A DNA stretch of 64,000 nucleotides from Apodospora peruviana (taxonomy: Eukaryota > Ascomycota > Sordariomycetes > Sordariales > Lasiosphaeriaceae). The notes beneath the pieces were generated by a model. That model made no database searches and was not told the origin of the DNA. It worked only from the letters and a program-made list of their open reading frames with translations. Made by a program: the position numbers and the translations under genes. Positions 48,237-58,602 of this stretch are shown piece after piece (position 1 is the stretch's first letter; the number at the start of each line of letters is the position of its first letter). The DNA is taken from contig JAUEDM010000005.1 in the NCBI GenBank assembly GCA_033439685.1, positions 4,402,001 to 4,466,000 on the forward strand. Direction: 5' to 3'.

Positions 48237-48845
48237 TCAGTCCGTGACCCATGGGACCCGAACACCGGGTCTCACAGGTCGCAAAGCAGGTGGGTGTTGC
48301 TTGACCATTCTGATGAAGCCCCGTAACATACTGCCACCATCGGGGGTGTTGACATCGAGATAGTCATCCCTTGAACCGATTCGGGATGCGCTTGTGTCGT
48401 ATAAGTGAAGCGTCGCAAGGTCCCGTGGGTCCCCAGCGAATCCCTGAGTGAATCCACGGAAACGCGCGCCGAATGCTGATATACTATACATACGGTCAAG
48501 TATATACCGATTGATCAATGTTGTCGAAGCATCCAGGACTTGGTATTCAGCCTCCACAATATTCCCGCTCGGTTTCTTCACCTCGACCACGAGGACGGGA
48601 AGAAGAAAGTTACCGGTAAGGCATTGATAAACGACAATATCAACCCTCCTGAATGAGGCTGTGACGGCTGGCCCTGCTTCAGCTGTGACGCAGTAGTTCT
48701 GATCGAGACGGAAAACGGATTGCAGAAGGACCTGCCAGAAACCAGCCGTCTTCCACTCAATGTCGTGTTCATCATCATCTGCTATGTCCCAAACTACCCT
48801 GTTGAACTGGGCACGCAATGGTCCATTGTCCGGAAATAGAGACAT
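48237..48845 (-). CDS. putative PD-(D/E)XK nuclease-like protein
   Basis: Frame of 202 aa starting at MSLFPDNGPL. It carries the spacing of a PD-(D/E)XK nuclease core: Asp in RVDIVVYQ and, one strand later, the ExK triad in LLPVLVVEVKKPSG, preceded by the Glu-bearing helix around FWQVLLQSVF. A C-terminal region has YILDRMYSISAFGARFRGFT and NTPDGGSMLRGFIRMVKQH. Five codons upstream of the Met are also open and could be joined to a preceding exon with GTAAGT donor reading GIIDFTIPRWPTDSLLH, but no start codon was found for that exon. A TATATATAG box lies near 49030 on the same strand. Small proteins of this design occur in fungal accessory regions, their function unknown. Confidence 0.55.
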   Translation of the reverse strand: MSLFPDNGPLRAQFNRVVWDIADDDEHDIEWKTAGFWQVLLQSVFRLDQNYCVTAEAGPAVTASFRRVDIVVYQCLTGNFLLPVLVVEVKKPSGNIVEAEYQVLDASTTLINRYILDRMYSISAFGARFRGFTQGFAGDPRDLATLHLYDTSASRIGSRDDYLDVNTPDGGSMLRGFIRMVKQHPPALRPVRPGVRVPWVTD

Positions 48846-49989
48846 ATTGAGTGATTGCACCTAGGTTCTGTTAGGTATTAGTTGTACTAAGGGACGAGGA
48901 TAGACTTACATGCAGTAGGGAGTCTGTTGGCCACCTAGGAATAGTGAAGTCGATAATACCAGCGGTAGGCCTGGGAAGAAGTCGATGTTATCTGAAGAAA
49001 GCACAAAGGCAGTACGGGAACAGCCTCTATATATACCATCTTCAGCATCTATTGCTTCTCAGCAGGGATGGGAAGGTGTGTTTCTGTTGGTTGCTTGATT
49101 GACAAGGGAGAACATGATGCGCTCTTTCGGACACGCGTGCTGGTGTCGATGTTCGCGTAAAGAAGGTTCAAGAGACTGGTAGATGCAATACACCAGTACA
49201 TGAGCGTGAAGGCAAGACCGCAGTTGACACCTGAAGCATCCCGACACGCAGTTTGAAGCCAGGAGTTGCATCAACAGGTGTGTGGAGTCATATGCTGAGG
49301 TCCACTCAAAGCTATCCTGTCTCACGAACATCAGCCGTGTCAGAAACAGGGAAGGGTACCTTGTGCGGGAACACTCGGCACGCCACCCCCCCTGCAGGGC
49401 CAGTTGAAAATATTATTGATGGATATGTTTATGAGGGGCCCTCCTGCAGCTGAAGGCGTAAAAGGAGTGGGTGGCGGTGGCCGATCTTTTGTTGCGGGCC
49501 TTATCGGATACTCCATCCAGCCTGTCCCAGCCTCTCGTAACGTCTCACACACCTTTTCCTTCCCGCTCCCCATGTTTTCACAACCATGACCACTCCGTAG
49601 TTGGTTGTCATCTCAGACTGACACAGAAGGACCAGTAAGTAACACATTCCTGGAGCAGTTAGGGCCGGCCGGAGCATTTTACACCTTGCAGTTCTGGGTG
49701 AATAGTACGTCTCTATGAATCACTGGTTACCTATCCTTCAGGAGGCTCGCCGCCGGCAACGAGCTATTGGTTGACCTTAATAGCCTTCCTGTTCGCTCCT
49801 TAACTATGCTAATACTAGTGGGTTGGTCGGCGTTTCATCGATTCGAAATTATTGGCTCCTCAGCGCCGTCATAGTGGAGATGAGAACACGTTAGCGGGTC
49901 CAGGAGTGATCACGTAATAAGTAAACACGGATTCCCATGACTCATTCTGCATACTCCCCAGCCGGAATATGGCGGCGACGTAGGGCGAA
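48846..49989. other. intergenic, 5' side of LINE remnant
   Basis: About 1.1 kb with a possible upstream exon of the nuclease-like gene (48912-48960) and no other recognisable gene. Confidence 0.4.
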
Positions 49990-52400
49990 ATCACGGTCAA
50001 CACGTCCGACCAGCTAACGCCACCCCGACGGCCAACGCGCAACGCGAAACCGAGCGCGAAAGTACGCGAAGCCATGCAATCACTCGAAAACGCGACAATT
50101 ATATCAACAAATAGCAGCGACACCATGCGGCCCACGACATTAAAAACAAGACGTGCTTTGGGAGGCGGGAATGGAACGAACAACGTGGCAGAGACAGGAA
50201 AGTCGACACTTCCGAAGCTCCTGGAGGCGATCAATGAACAATGAGACGAGATGCGCGATATAGTTAAAGGGCAAGGAAATACGATCCGCGAACTTTGCCC
50301 AGTGGTGACCAGACAGCAAAACACGATTGAAGAACTGAACCGTCAGCTCCGCCAGGTAGAAAACGCGCTGGCAGACACCAAGGCCCAGCTGTCGGAGGAA
50401 TTACGACATGTCCGAGACCAGATGGAGGGCCTCGCTCGCAACCCGACCGTTTCTACTTCAGCCGAAACGAGCGCCAGGGCGTCGTATGCCGATGTTGCCC
50501 GGACGCCACCGGCGAGCCAACCTAGCGGGTTACACAATCTTTCTCTGTCGAATACAATACCTACAATCGTTACCGACACCTTGTTCTATACTGTCGATAC
50601 ATCCAGAGTGGAGGAAAGGGAAAAAGGAAAGGTCCAGGTAGCAGAGATCAGGAAGGCAAAAGAGACAGAAATCCAAACTTGTGAGAATCAGGGAAACTGG
50701 TGCTGTGCAGCAGTAGTGAGGGAAGCTCGGAACCCGGATCGAGTTAAAATAATCTGCAGAGACGAAAATGAGGTGCAAATTGTCAAGGACGCAGCACAAA
50801 AGGTTCCGGTCCCTGGAGTGCGGGTACTCAGAGACCAACTGTACCCGATCAGAGTTGACAACGCCAACCGAACTGCAGTCCTCGATGCGGACGGGAATAT
50901 CCTCCCGGGAGCAACAGAAGCGGTAGGAGCAGAGAACGAAGTCAATATCGCAAAGATTGCCTGGCTTAGCAGAAAGGGCGTAGGCAAAGCATATGGTTCG
51001 ATGGTCGTGTATATCACGAAGGGCAGCGATGCCAGACGGCTCTTAGACAGCCATTACTTCCACCTAGCGGGAGAATCTGCTTATACATCCGTGTTTACTC
51101 CCCGAGATGGCCCAACCCAGTGCTACAACTGTCAGGAGATAGGCCATAAGGCCTTCGCCTGTAAGAACCCGCAGACATGCGGCAGTTGTGCAGCACAGGG
51201 GCACCACCACAAGACATGTCAAAGCGCGATGGTGGAATGCGTGTTGTGCAAAGGACCGCACGGGTCCTTCAGTATTGGTAGTCTCAGTCTACGTGGAGGG
51301 TGGTAATGAAGCATTAGAAGCAACGGTGAGAGAACTCGACCAGATAATTAGGAGGTTTCGAAATGGAGGAGGCACTAGAACGGACATCATCCTAGCAGGG
51401 GATTTTAACCGCCACGACCAGCTCTGCGGTGGGGAAGATGTTTCGCCATTAAGACAAGGGGAAGGAGATCTTATCATCAACCTTATGGAAGAGCATTCCA
51501 TCTGCAGCCTCCTCTCAAGAGGAACGAAGACGTGGCAGTCAGGTAATGTAGAAAGTACGGTCGACCTGGTGCTAGCCTCGGCAGAACTTGCAGACCAGCT
51601 ACTCAGTTGCTCGATCCATCCTTGTGACCATGGTTCAGACCACCGAGTGATCGAGACGGCATTCGACATCGCAGTAGAAGATCGACCAGTGGAGACGAGG
51701 TTCCTCTTCAAAAATGCCCCGTGGGAGGACATCAGAACCAGGGTGGCATCCAACCTTGAACATGTCCCGTGGGGCGGCAGCGTTCAGCAGCAGACAGACC
51801 AACTAATGACAGTGGTGAACGAGGCAGTCTTTAGCCTAACGCTAAAAGCCAAGCCTTCACCGTACACCAAGAGGTGGTGGACGGCAGACCTGACACGGCT
51901 CCGTCAAATATACACGTTCCGGAGAAACCAGGCTAGAGCTCGACGTAGGAAGGGCCAAACAGTACCAGATCTGGAACAGCGAGCAAAGACTGCCGCAAAA
52001 GAGTATCACGATGCAATCCCCAATCAGAAGAGCTCGCTTTGGAACGACTTTCTAGCCGACGATGCTAACATCTGGCAAGCAACGAAATATCTGCAAACTG
52101 GCAGCAGCGTAATGGGCGACAAAATACCCCCGCTGACACGAAATGACGGCACTGTTACAGAGAACAAAGCAGCTCAAGCACAGGAGCTCTTAGCTACGTT
52201 CTTCCCACCTCTGCCAGCAAGAATCGAAGACGAGGGACAACTACCTCTGCGGATACCAGTGCCAATGCCAGACCTGACGATGGAAGAGGTGGAAGCAAAG
52301 GTCATGTCTACCAAACCATGGAAGGCGCCGGGGTAGATGGCCTACCAGCAATGGTGTGGAAACAGCTCTGGCCAGCAGTGAAGGACAGAGTGCTCTAGGG
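49990..52400 (+). mobile_element. LINE (Tad-like) retrotransposon remnant 1
   Basis: Degenerate non-LTR retrotransposon. The gag-like ORF1 is readable from about 50010, broken by an in-frame TGA at 50242-50244, and continues to 51306 through a coiled coil (IEELNRQLRQVENALADTKA) to CCHC knuckles CYNCQEIGHKAFAC and CGSCAAQGHHHKTC. The frame then switches to the second half of an endonuclease: LVVSVYVEGGNEALEATV, ILAGDFNRHDQL, STVDLVLAS and HGSDHRVIETAF. The N-terminal half of the endonuclease is missing, implying an internal deletion near 51265-51285. The RT lead-in TKPWKAPG stops at 52336; one frame over, VDGLPAMVWKQLW continues to 52398. Polymerase core and RNase H are absent. Confidence 0.85.
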
Positions 52401-52928
52401 GGATCTGATAATCCATCTAACTTGTTCACAGACAGACCAACGATTAGCTCAACCAACCGACTTAGTGGAGGACTGCAGTTCCGGAACGGTGCACCAATGC
52501 CGCGATCCCACCGGGCACCTACCTTCACCAACCGTCAACACGTAGACGAGAATTTCCACCTTGTAGAACACAGCATGACGATGGAATCGTCTCTGTCAGA
52601 GGTCGGAGGTGCACACCCCATCAAGGACTTTGTTCTCGTCCGATCCAGTCCAGTCGTTAGCCCTGGGCTTCAAGTAACTACTTACTCAGACCTGCACATC
52701 CGCACCGTAGTATACTCATCCCACAATATCCTCGACCCCGCCGACCTACCCACCGTCCTCCTCGTCTCCTACACCTGGCAACAAGACGCCGAGCACATCG
52801 GTGCCCTCATTTCGCCCCAGGCCCCCGCCAACGTGGACGAACTCAAGGACCTCCTCCGGTGGGGTTGGTTTCGGCGGTTAGGGGCTGGGGCAGAGGGTGG
52901 GCGTGCGAGGAGGAAAGGAGGGAGTTGA
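52401..52928 (+). pseudogene. FAD-dependent amine oxidase fragment
   Basis: A C-terminal gene piece directly after the truncated LINE. The frame reads TTYSDLHIRTVVYSSHNI, then LPTVLLVSYTWQQDAEHIGA and a helix PANVDELKDLL, before a Gly/Arg-rich end. The TVLLVSYTWxxDAxxIGAL wording fits flavin monoamine / L-amino-acid oxidases in the part before the last FAD-binding segment. Neither the N-terminal Rossmann motif nor the final FAD motif is present, so it cannot be functional. Upstream residues from 52401 to about 52600 are not clearly related. The family assignment is from pattern memory. Confidence 0.45.
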
Positions 52929-53295
52929 AGGGTCACTGAATTGTACCTTTCTACAAGTAATTGATTCAACTGCACGTGTGTAAATGGAGAACATAAACAA
53001 ACCTGGATGCGCGGCCATTCTCCGGGCGGTCCGTTGGTTTCAGGGGCTGACATGAGCGGTTGGACCAATCAGACAGCACGATCTCGGCACTTCTCCAAGA
53101 TAACCAAACGCGACCAGAACCAACAACCACCCCCATTACTAAATTTGGAAGACATGAACCCCTGCGTCATTACAAGATGATAACCAATAAAAAAAAAAAA
53201 AAGGAAAATCCCATGGCTCTTTTTGCTTCCTCCTACAACACCGACAATGACACCCGCGTAACTGTTCACTTATTCCATCCACACAAGCAGTCAGA

Positions 53296-55320
53296 ATGGC
53301 GACACCGACGCCAACGCCAACAGCATCACCATACACCCCCCTCGACCCCTCCACAAAAGAAATCCGCATCCTACAACTCCTCTCCCCAGAACCCAAAGCC
53401 GACCGATGGGCCCCAATCCACTGCACACTCACTGTCGTATCCCTTCTAAACAGCTCACCATCCCCTCCCTCCTACGAAGCCCTCTCCTACGTCTGGGGCG
53501 ACTCAACAGAGCGCGATGCCATCACCATCAACGGCCATACCATCCCGGTAACCCGCAACCTCGTAGCCGCGCTCCGCCGCTTGCGCACCCGCGAGCCCCG
53601 GAACCTCTGGGTCGACGCCGTGTGCATCAACCAGGAGGACGTGTCGGAGAAGCAAAGCCAGATCCCTCTAATGGGGACGATATACGGCTGTGCTAGGGAC
53701 GTCGTGGTCTGGCTTGGCGAGCCGACGATGGACATGATAACCGCCTTCAAATGGGTGAATCACCATGCTGTTCGGGGCTGGAGCGACCTCACCATGACGT
53801 GGTTCGCCGCAATAGCCGGGGCCAACAGTCACGGTGTTCAAGAGCACGAGAGGCGCTTCTTTCGGCTGTATTTTGGCCTTGTCGACATTCTCACGCGTCC
53901 GTACTGGTCTCGGATGTGGACGTTTCAGGAGTTCTGGGTTGCGAGAAGGAGCCCGATACTTGTTTCCGGGAAGTACGAAGCAAGCTTCAAGACGCTAGCT
54001 TGGCGTGCCAGAGCCGTAGAGAGTTTGTATCTTGAACTTCGAGGGCGGTTCAAGAACGTGAGAGAGAGAGGGTATACCAGCCAGTTCAGTCCGCTCACGC
54101 GCTGCCTCAACGAACTCGGCTTGGTGGCGGAGCAGCAGGGCCCCCTTTCCGACGTTCATCTAACCCGTGCGATGACGTCCAAGACGTTTGGGCCACTTGT
54201 CCGCTGGCTCGACGAGATAAGCCTGAAGACGACGCCCGAGCTGGTGACACCTGATGCCACTTCTGCCTTCCGCGTTTCCACCGCCTCCCCATTTCGCCTC
54301 CTAGCAATGACGGCCAATCGACAGTGCCAGCATCAACACGACCGCATCTACGGCATTTACAGCTTTATGCCAGAGTTGGCCGAGACATTCCCCGCTGACT
54401 ACAGCAAGCCAAGCAAACAGGTGGTCCATGAGACCACCGTCCACCTAGTCGCTCAGCACGGGCTCGCCCATGCGATCAAGCACTTCCCCTTTCACGGTGA
54501 GCTGGTCGATGAGCGCGGCGTTCTTGGGGATCAGACTCCGTCGTGGGGACCGGATCTTATCGGACCTTCCCGGCAGCACTTGAGGCTCACGGACCCCGAA
54601 CACTACGGGCCCCATGCGACACTGGCCCGCGAGCTCCGCGTCCCCAAGGACTTGAGTCTTCCGTTCATCCGTGCGGCTGGGACCATCATGTACATTCCAG
54701 GGCAAATCATCGGGACTTGTACGATTCTCCACCGTTTGAGCGACAACCTAGCGACCGCAGTTGGTGAAGCCAGAGAGCTTGTTCGTCACGGACTTAGTGG
54801 CGCCATTGCCGCGGGGAAGCGAGACTGGTACGACATCGACACCTTGCGAGACCGGCGCGCCAAGCAGCGTATGCTGGAAGCTACCTTTTCCCACATACTC
54901 TTGGCGGGCAACAGGGTCCAAAATGAGTTTGTCTGGTTCCGTTCGGAGACGATGTATGCCCTGGACATGCTCCCGGAAGCCTTGGGTACAGGAAACATGA
55001 TGGATATGCATGTCGGCTCTGGAAGTTATGGGCGAAGCTTGAGGGATCTTGACGCCGCGTGTCGGACCCTGCCAGGCAAGGCGTACTTCTCCGTCATGGG
55101 CCGGGTTGGCGTGACCGGCCGGCGAGTCCGAACCGGCGACGAGATTGCCATCTCTTCCTGCTTCCCATTTCCTGTCATCGTGCGACGGTCTGCTTCCTTC
55201 CCGTGGCGCCGCATGGTGTTGCCGGCGTATATTGACGGCCTCATGAACAACAAGTTCAAGGATCTCGAACTCTGCCAACACGTTCTGGAGAAACCAACCG
55301 AGATGCTCCGGATCTATTGA
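53296..55320 (+). CDS. HET-domain (heterokaryon incompatibility) protein
   Basis: Intronless protein of 674 aa. After a Thr/Pro-rich start and the entry segment EIRILQLLSPEP, the HET domain (PF06985 type) shows its three blocks: YEALSYVWGD, TRNLVAALRRLR with LWVDAVCINQEDVSEKQSQI, and MGTIYGCARDVVVWLGEP. The rest, including RLLAMTANRQCQHQHDRIYG (a regular HET C-terminal block) and a long region without recognised domain, is complete to a normal stop. HET proteins govern non-self recognition and cell death between incompatible strains; many are orphan paralogues. A second, broken HET gene lies 66 bp downstream on the opposite strand. Confidence 0.92.
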   Translation: MATPTPTPTASPYTPLDPSTKEIRILQLLSPEPKADRWAPIHCTLTVVSLLNSSPSPPSYEALSYVWGDSTERDAITINGHTIPVTRNLVAALRRLRTREPRNLWVDAVCINQEDVSEKQSQIPLMGTIYGCARDVVVWLGEPTMDMITAFKWVNHHAVRGWSDLTMTWFAAIAGANSHGVQEHERRFFRLYFGLVDILTRPYWSRMWTFQEFWVARRSPILVSGKYEASFKTLAWRARAVESLYLELRGRFKNVRERGYTSQFSPLTRCLNELGLVAEQQGPLSDVHLTRAMTSKTFGPLVRWLDEISLKTTPELVTPDATSAFRVSTASPFRLLAMTANRQCQHQHDRIYGIYSFMPELAETFPADYSKPSKQVVHETTVHLVAQHGLAHAIKHFPFHGELVDERGVLGDQTPSWGPDLIGPSRQHLRLTDPEHYGPHATLARELRVPKDLSLPFIRAAGTIMYIPGQIIGTCTILHRLSDNLATAVGEARELVRHGLSGAIAAGKRDWYDIDTLRDRRAKQRMLEATFSHILLAGNRVQNEFVWFRSETMYALDMLPEALGTGNMMDMHVGSGSYGRSLRDLDAACRTLPGKAYFSVMGRVGVTGRRVRTGDEIAISSCFPFPVIVRRSASFPWRRMVLPAYIDGLMNNKFKDLELCQHVLEKPTEMLRIY

Positions 55321-55385
55321 CGAACAACCATGCGGCCTGCTTGAACTCGACGTCTCTGTGGGAGAAGGGAAGAATCTTAGGTACC

Positions 55386-56162
55386 TTATTTGCGCAACGG
55401 ATATTCAGGAGACCACAGCGTGCTACCACTGCACCACAGGCCCGTTTGAGGTTCCTGGAAAACCAACTGATAGTCCTTGCCTTGCCCGTTGCCGCGGGTA
55501 GCGATGTTGTGGTTGTAATGGGCGGCGTGGCTCGAAGCTTCGATCCATCTCGAAAAGTTTGCCGCGTATGCCTTTCTCAACTTCGTTTCATTGATCAATA
55601 CAGATGGCGTCAGTCCACATAGTATGCGGTTGATCAACGAGTCGAAGGTGTCGCAGGGCGCAAGCCAGGTTCTGTTGCGTGGCTTCCCCTTTCGTCGACA
55701 CGTTGAACGAAGAACGGCGTCTGTATTGTCGGGCGACCCTCAGAAGAAGGACAAGGCTTCGTATTGCGGGGTATTGAGCTCGACAAGTTTCACCATCTGC
55801 ACGGATATGACAATCCTGTCGTCAAGTGCACCAGGGTAGATAGTTGCTATTCTGATGTAGCCTTCTCTGGGAGGTTGGTACGAGTATTTTACTGGCGGAT
55901 CATCATGGGCCACGACGCGCCGAGGCGTCATCCGCGACACCCTTGAATCCATGGAGGCTAGCCCCAGCGTTTTGCGAGTCTGTGTAGGCTCGCCTTGGTT
56001 CAGTCTGGCGTGCGGTTGTTGGTCGGTCGCGTCAATGAGTCTCAGATTTGCCGGTCTGATTAGGAGCGGTGGGAGCTTCGTGCTTGAAGCTACCTTAACT
56101 GCATCTCGTCCCACCAAGGTCGCCTGATGAAAGCGGTTTTGGCCAAGTTTCATGTCTGGCAA
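55386..56162 (-). pseudogene. HET-domain pseudogene
   Basis: N-terminal HET fragment with several lesions. It opens with an unusual 90-residue leader, then YSYQPPREGYIRIATIYPG, and reaches the first HET block as YEALSFF. A TGA (55740-55742) stands where YVWG needs TGG, and GSPDNTDAV follows in frame, as in intact members. The second block appears one frame over as LWTDAICIDQ, a TGA, then NEVEKG, so at least one frameshift and a second stop are present. It is not a translation of the upstream gene: the wording differs, so it is a paralogue. It faces the intact HET gene tail to tail. Confidence 0.75.
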
Positions 56163-57149
56163 CCAACCAGTAGGTTACCTAAGTGCGATAGCCGCCACGG
56201 TCCACCAGTGCCGTCCGCCCTTTGTCTCTCACGACACAACAAATAAAAGCAAGCTGGCAGGAGCCAAGCGTACAGGTACCGAGAAACTTGCGAGTGGGTG
56301 TGAGGCGGTGACGACAACACCCATAAAACGATTTTAAGAATTTGGGCTAGCTCAGGGAAGAATCAGGGGAAGCTCAAGGAAAGCTTAGGACAAATCAGCC
56401 ACAGCTCACCCAGCTCACCCCAGCTTAGGACTGCAAACAAAAAAGGAAATTTCGTGTGCCCAGATTCGTCGCAGACAGCCAGGCTGTGTTCTTTGTCTTG
56501 GCACGCCATTCGTTTGGTCCTATCTCGTAATTTGTCAACTTGGATGGACGCATATATAAATATGTGGTTTTTTTTCGACACAACCCATACGCTGCTGATG
56601 TCAAGGTTTTCGAGGCCTAAATGTTCGGAGCCAAATTTTCTCTCGCAGGGGCTAGCAAGGGAGTTTTTGGTAATAGAGGGAATTTTGATTATTCGTAACG
56701 TTATTGTTTTCTTATCCGTAACTAGCATAATAAAATCGTACTTGATTTCTAAAGGAAACCAAGAAACACTGCATCTGCGGAGGATGGTTAATGACCAAGA
56801 CTCCTTGGCCTTCCCTATGGTCATCATTCCTCTGGCAAATCAGTTTACTGGAGTATCAAAGGTGACAATGTAACATGGCCGTCGATCAATTTGCTGGCTC
56901 AACCCCAACAGTCGCCAGATACTCGGCGGCTTGCTCCCGATGGCCGTTTCAGGCTAAATTGACCCCGCCTGATATACGTCCCCAAGACAATATCGCACCA
57001 CCTGTCGTCGTCAGGTGGCGTGGCAAGAACTTTTTGGGCCGTGTTATCATCGCGACCTCGATCTTGTCGACGTCTTGTCAATGTCGTCCACGTCACCAAG
57101 TTGAATCTCCAGGTTTGAGGAGCATCTCGGCCCCGTTGATGACCCAAAG
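56163..57149. other. intergenic, AT-rich
   Basis: About 1 kb. Near 56345-56430 there is a run of related AGCTCA/AGCTTA words; 56550-56760 is AT-rich. No gene could be supported. Confidence 0.45.
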
Positions 57150-58029
57150 ATGAACCATCAACGAAAAGAAACTCACGATGAAGAGGAGCAGGGATTCCTG
57201 TCGAGCATCTACACTCAGCGCGACGATGCGATTATCAGTCCACGACCGCGAAGACAATACTGGCGGCTGGTACTCGAGGGCATCATGGCTCTGATCATTG
57301 TGGCCCTGCTCGTTCGGCCGCCCTCGTTTTCGTGCAAGATTAGCCGAGACAGAGCAAGCCGCACGCCGGTGCCCGAATGCAAGTCGCAAATCGACGGCAT
57401 CCCTAGAGTATGTGTGCTTCCTGCTAACAAGTCCTGGCCACAGTCTCCCGCAAGATGGTCACTTTCGTCCCGCAGCCACGATACATGAACGACGACATGT
57501 TCACAAAAGACAACCGAACGACTATCCTGACGCTGCACAACTGGATCGAACTGAGCGCTGCTGCGCGGGGTTATGTACGAATCCCGGAGCATGAAAAGTA
57601 CTCGGATCTCGGCGACCCCTATACGGTGGCGATTGACCGACACACCGACGGGCCGGGATATATGATGACTGTTTTTCACCAGCTGCACTGCCTTGTAAGT
57701 TTCCCACTACCAAGATATCGGGGACGCAACGGACTAACAACGGCCGGGCTGGATAGTCATACCTCGTCGACCATCTCCAGGCAGGGTACAGCGGCGTCGA
57801 CATCACCAAGGAGGTAGCGCATCACACGGCGCACTGCTTCGACTATATCCGACAGGGCATAATGTGCAACGCGGACACGACTCTCGAGGGGTCGACAGAG
57901 GCTGGGCCGGGCTGGGGGTCGCAGCATGAGTGCAAAGACTACGAGGCCGTGCTGGAGTGGACGAACAAGCACGGCGCCATGGCCTGGCCAAACGAGCTGC
58001 TGCCGACTGAAGCGACGCTTTCGAGTTGA
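57150..58029 (+). CDS. UstYa-like (DUF3328) oxidase
   Basis: Type II membrane protein of roughly 240 aa. An acidic N-terminus is followed by one transmembrane segment (WRLVLEGIMALIIVALLV). Both signature histidine motifs are present: FHQLHCL at the end of exon 2 and HHTAHCFDYIRQGIMC in exon 3 (57757-58029), followed by HECKDYEAVLEW. The intron 57695-57756 is clear (GTAAGT..ATAG). The first intron, between about 57411 and 57455, is uncertain: a CTAAC branch point is present but two donor/acceptor choices are possible. UstYa-type proteins catalyse oxidative cyclisation in RiPP clusters and other oxidations elsewhere. No precursor peptide gene was seen nearby. Its stop codon directly abuts a GH76-like fragment. 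Confidence 0.82.
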
Positions 58030-58479
58030 ATGGGCACACTGGCCTATGCCACCGAGCTCGCTCTGTTCCTGGCCGAGGGCGTCCTGCCCGTTCTTAAGAA
58101 GTCCACCGAGGCCGCGCTCAAGACCTGCACGGGCGGCAAGTCCGGTGGCAAGTGTGGCTTTTACTGGAGCGAGGGCGAGTATGCCAAGCCTGAGTCTGGT
58201 AGGGATGACGAGGTTGAGAAAGAGGTCTACACCGCTGGCGAGCAGATGAATGTCCTCGTCACCGTCCAGGGTCTCTTGGTTGACCCTGCCCATGGGGGGG
58301 CCTGCTTCTCCCGTCACCACGAGCGATCACAAGGACGGCGGGAGTGGGGTCCTACCGGGACCAGCACCGGTGCCGGGGCGAGCCAGACGGGTCCTGCTGG
58401 AAGCGGTGCGGGCAGATTTGAGGTCGCCGGCATAACCGCGACGGTGGTTGGACTTTGTGTTCTGTTTGTGGCCGCCTGA
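58030..58479 (+). pseudogene. GH76 (Dfg5/Dcw1-like mannanase) C-terminal fragment
   Basis: A 149-residue frame beginning with the ATG that directly follows the DUF3328 stop. It reads ELALFLAEGVLPVLKKSTEAA, then TCTGGKSGGKCGFYWSEGEY, GEQMNVLVTVQGLLVDPA, a Gly/Ser/Thr-rich stretch and a hydrophobic tail (VAGITATVVGLCVLFVAA). That is the end of a GPI-anchored endo-1,6-alpha-mannosidase of family GH76, which helps insert glycoproteins into the cell wall. Intact enzymes are about 450 aa with catalytic Asp pairs in the missing N-terminal part. A run of seven G near 58293 may add a frame shift. Probably a truncated copy carried here by rearrangement. Confidence 0.7.
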
Positions 58480-58602
58480 GAGGCATGAGGACTATAAGGT
58501 GGTATCTTGGTTGTTCACAAGAGACAATGAGCAGAGAGGATAATTACATAATACATGACATACATAGGCCCAATCGAATATATGACGTGGCACAATCGTC
58601 GA

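Noticed and set aside
56363..56827. 154-codon minus-strand frame
   Set aside because: AT-rich DNA, no recognised family, overlapped by an equally long frame on the other strand.
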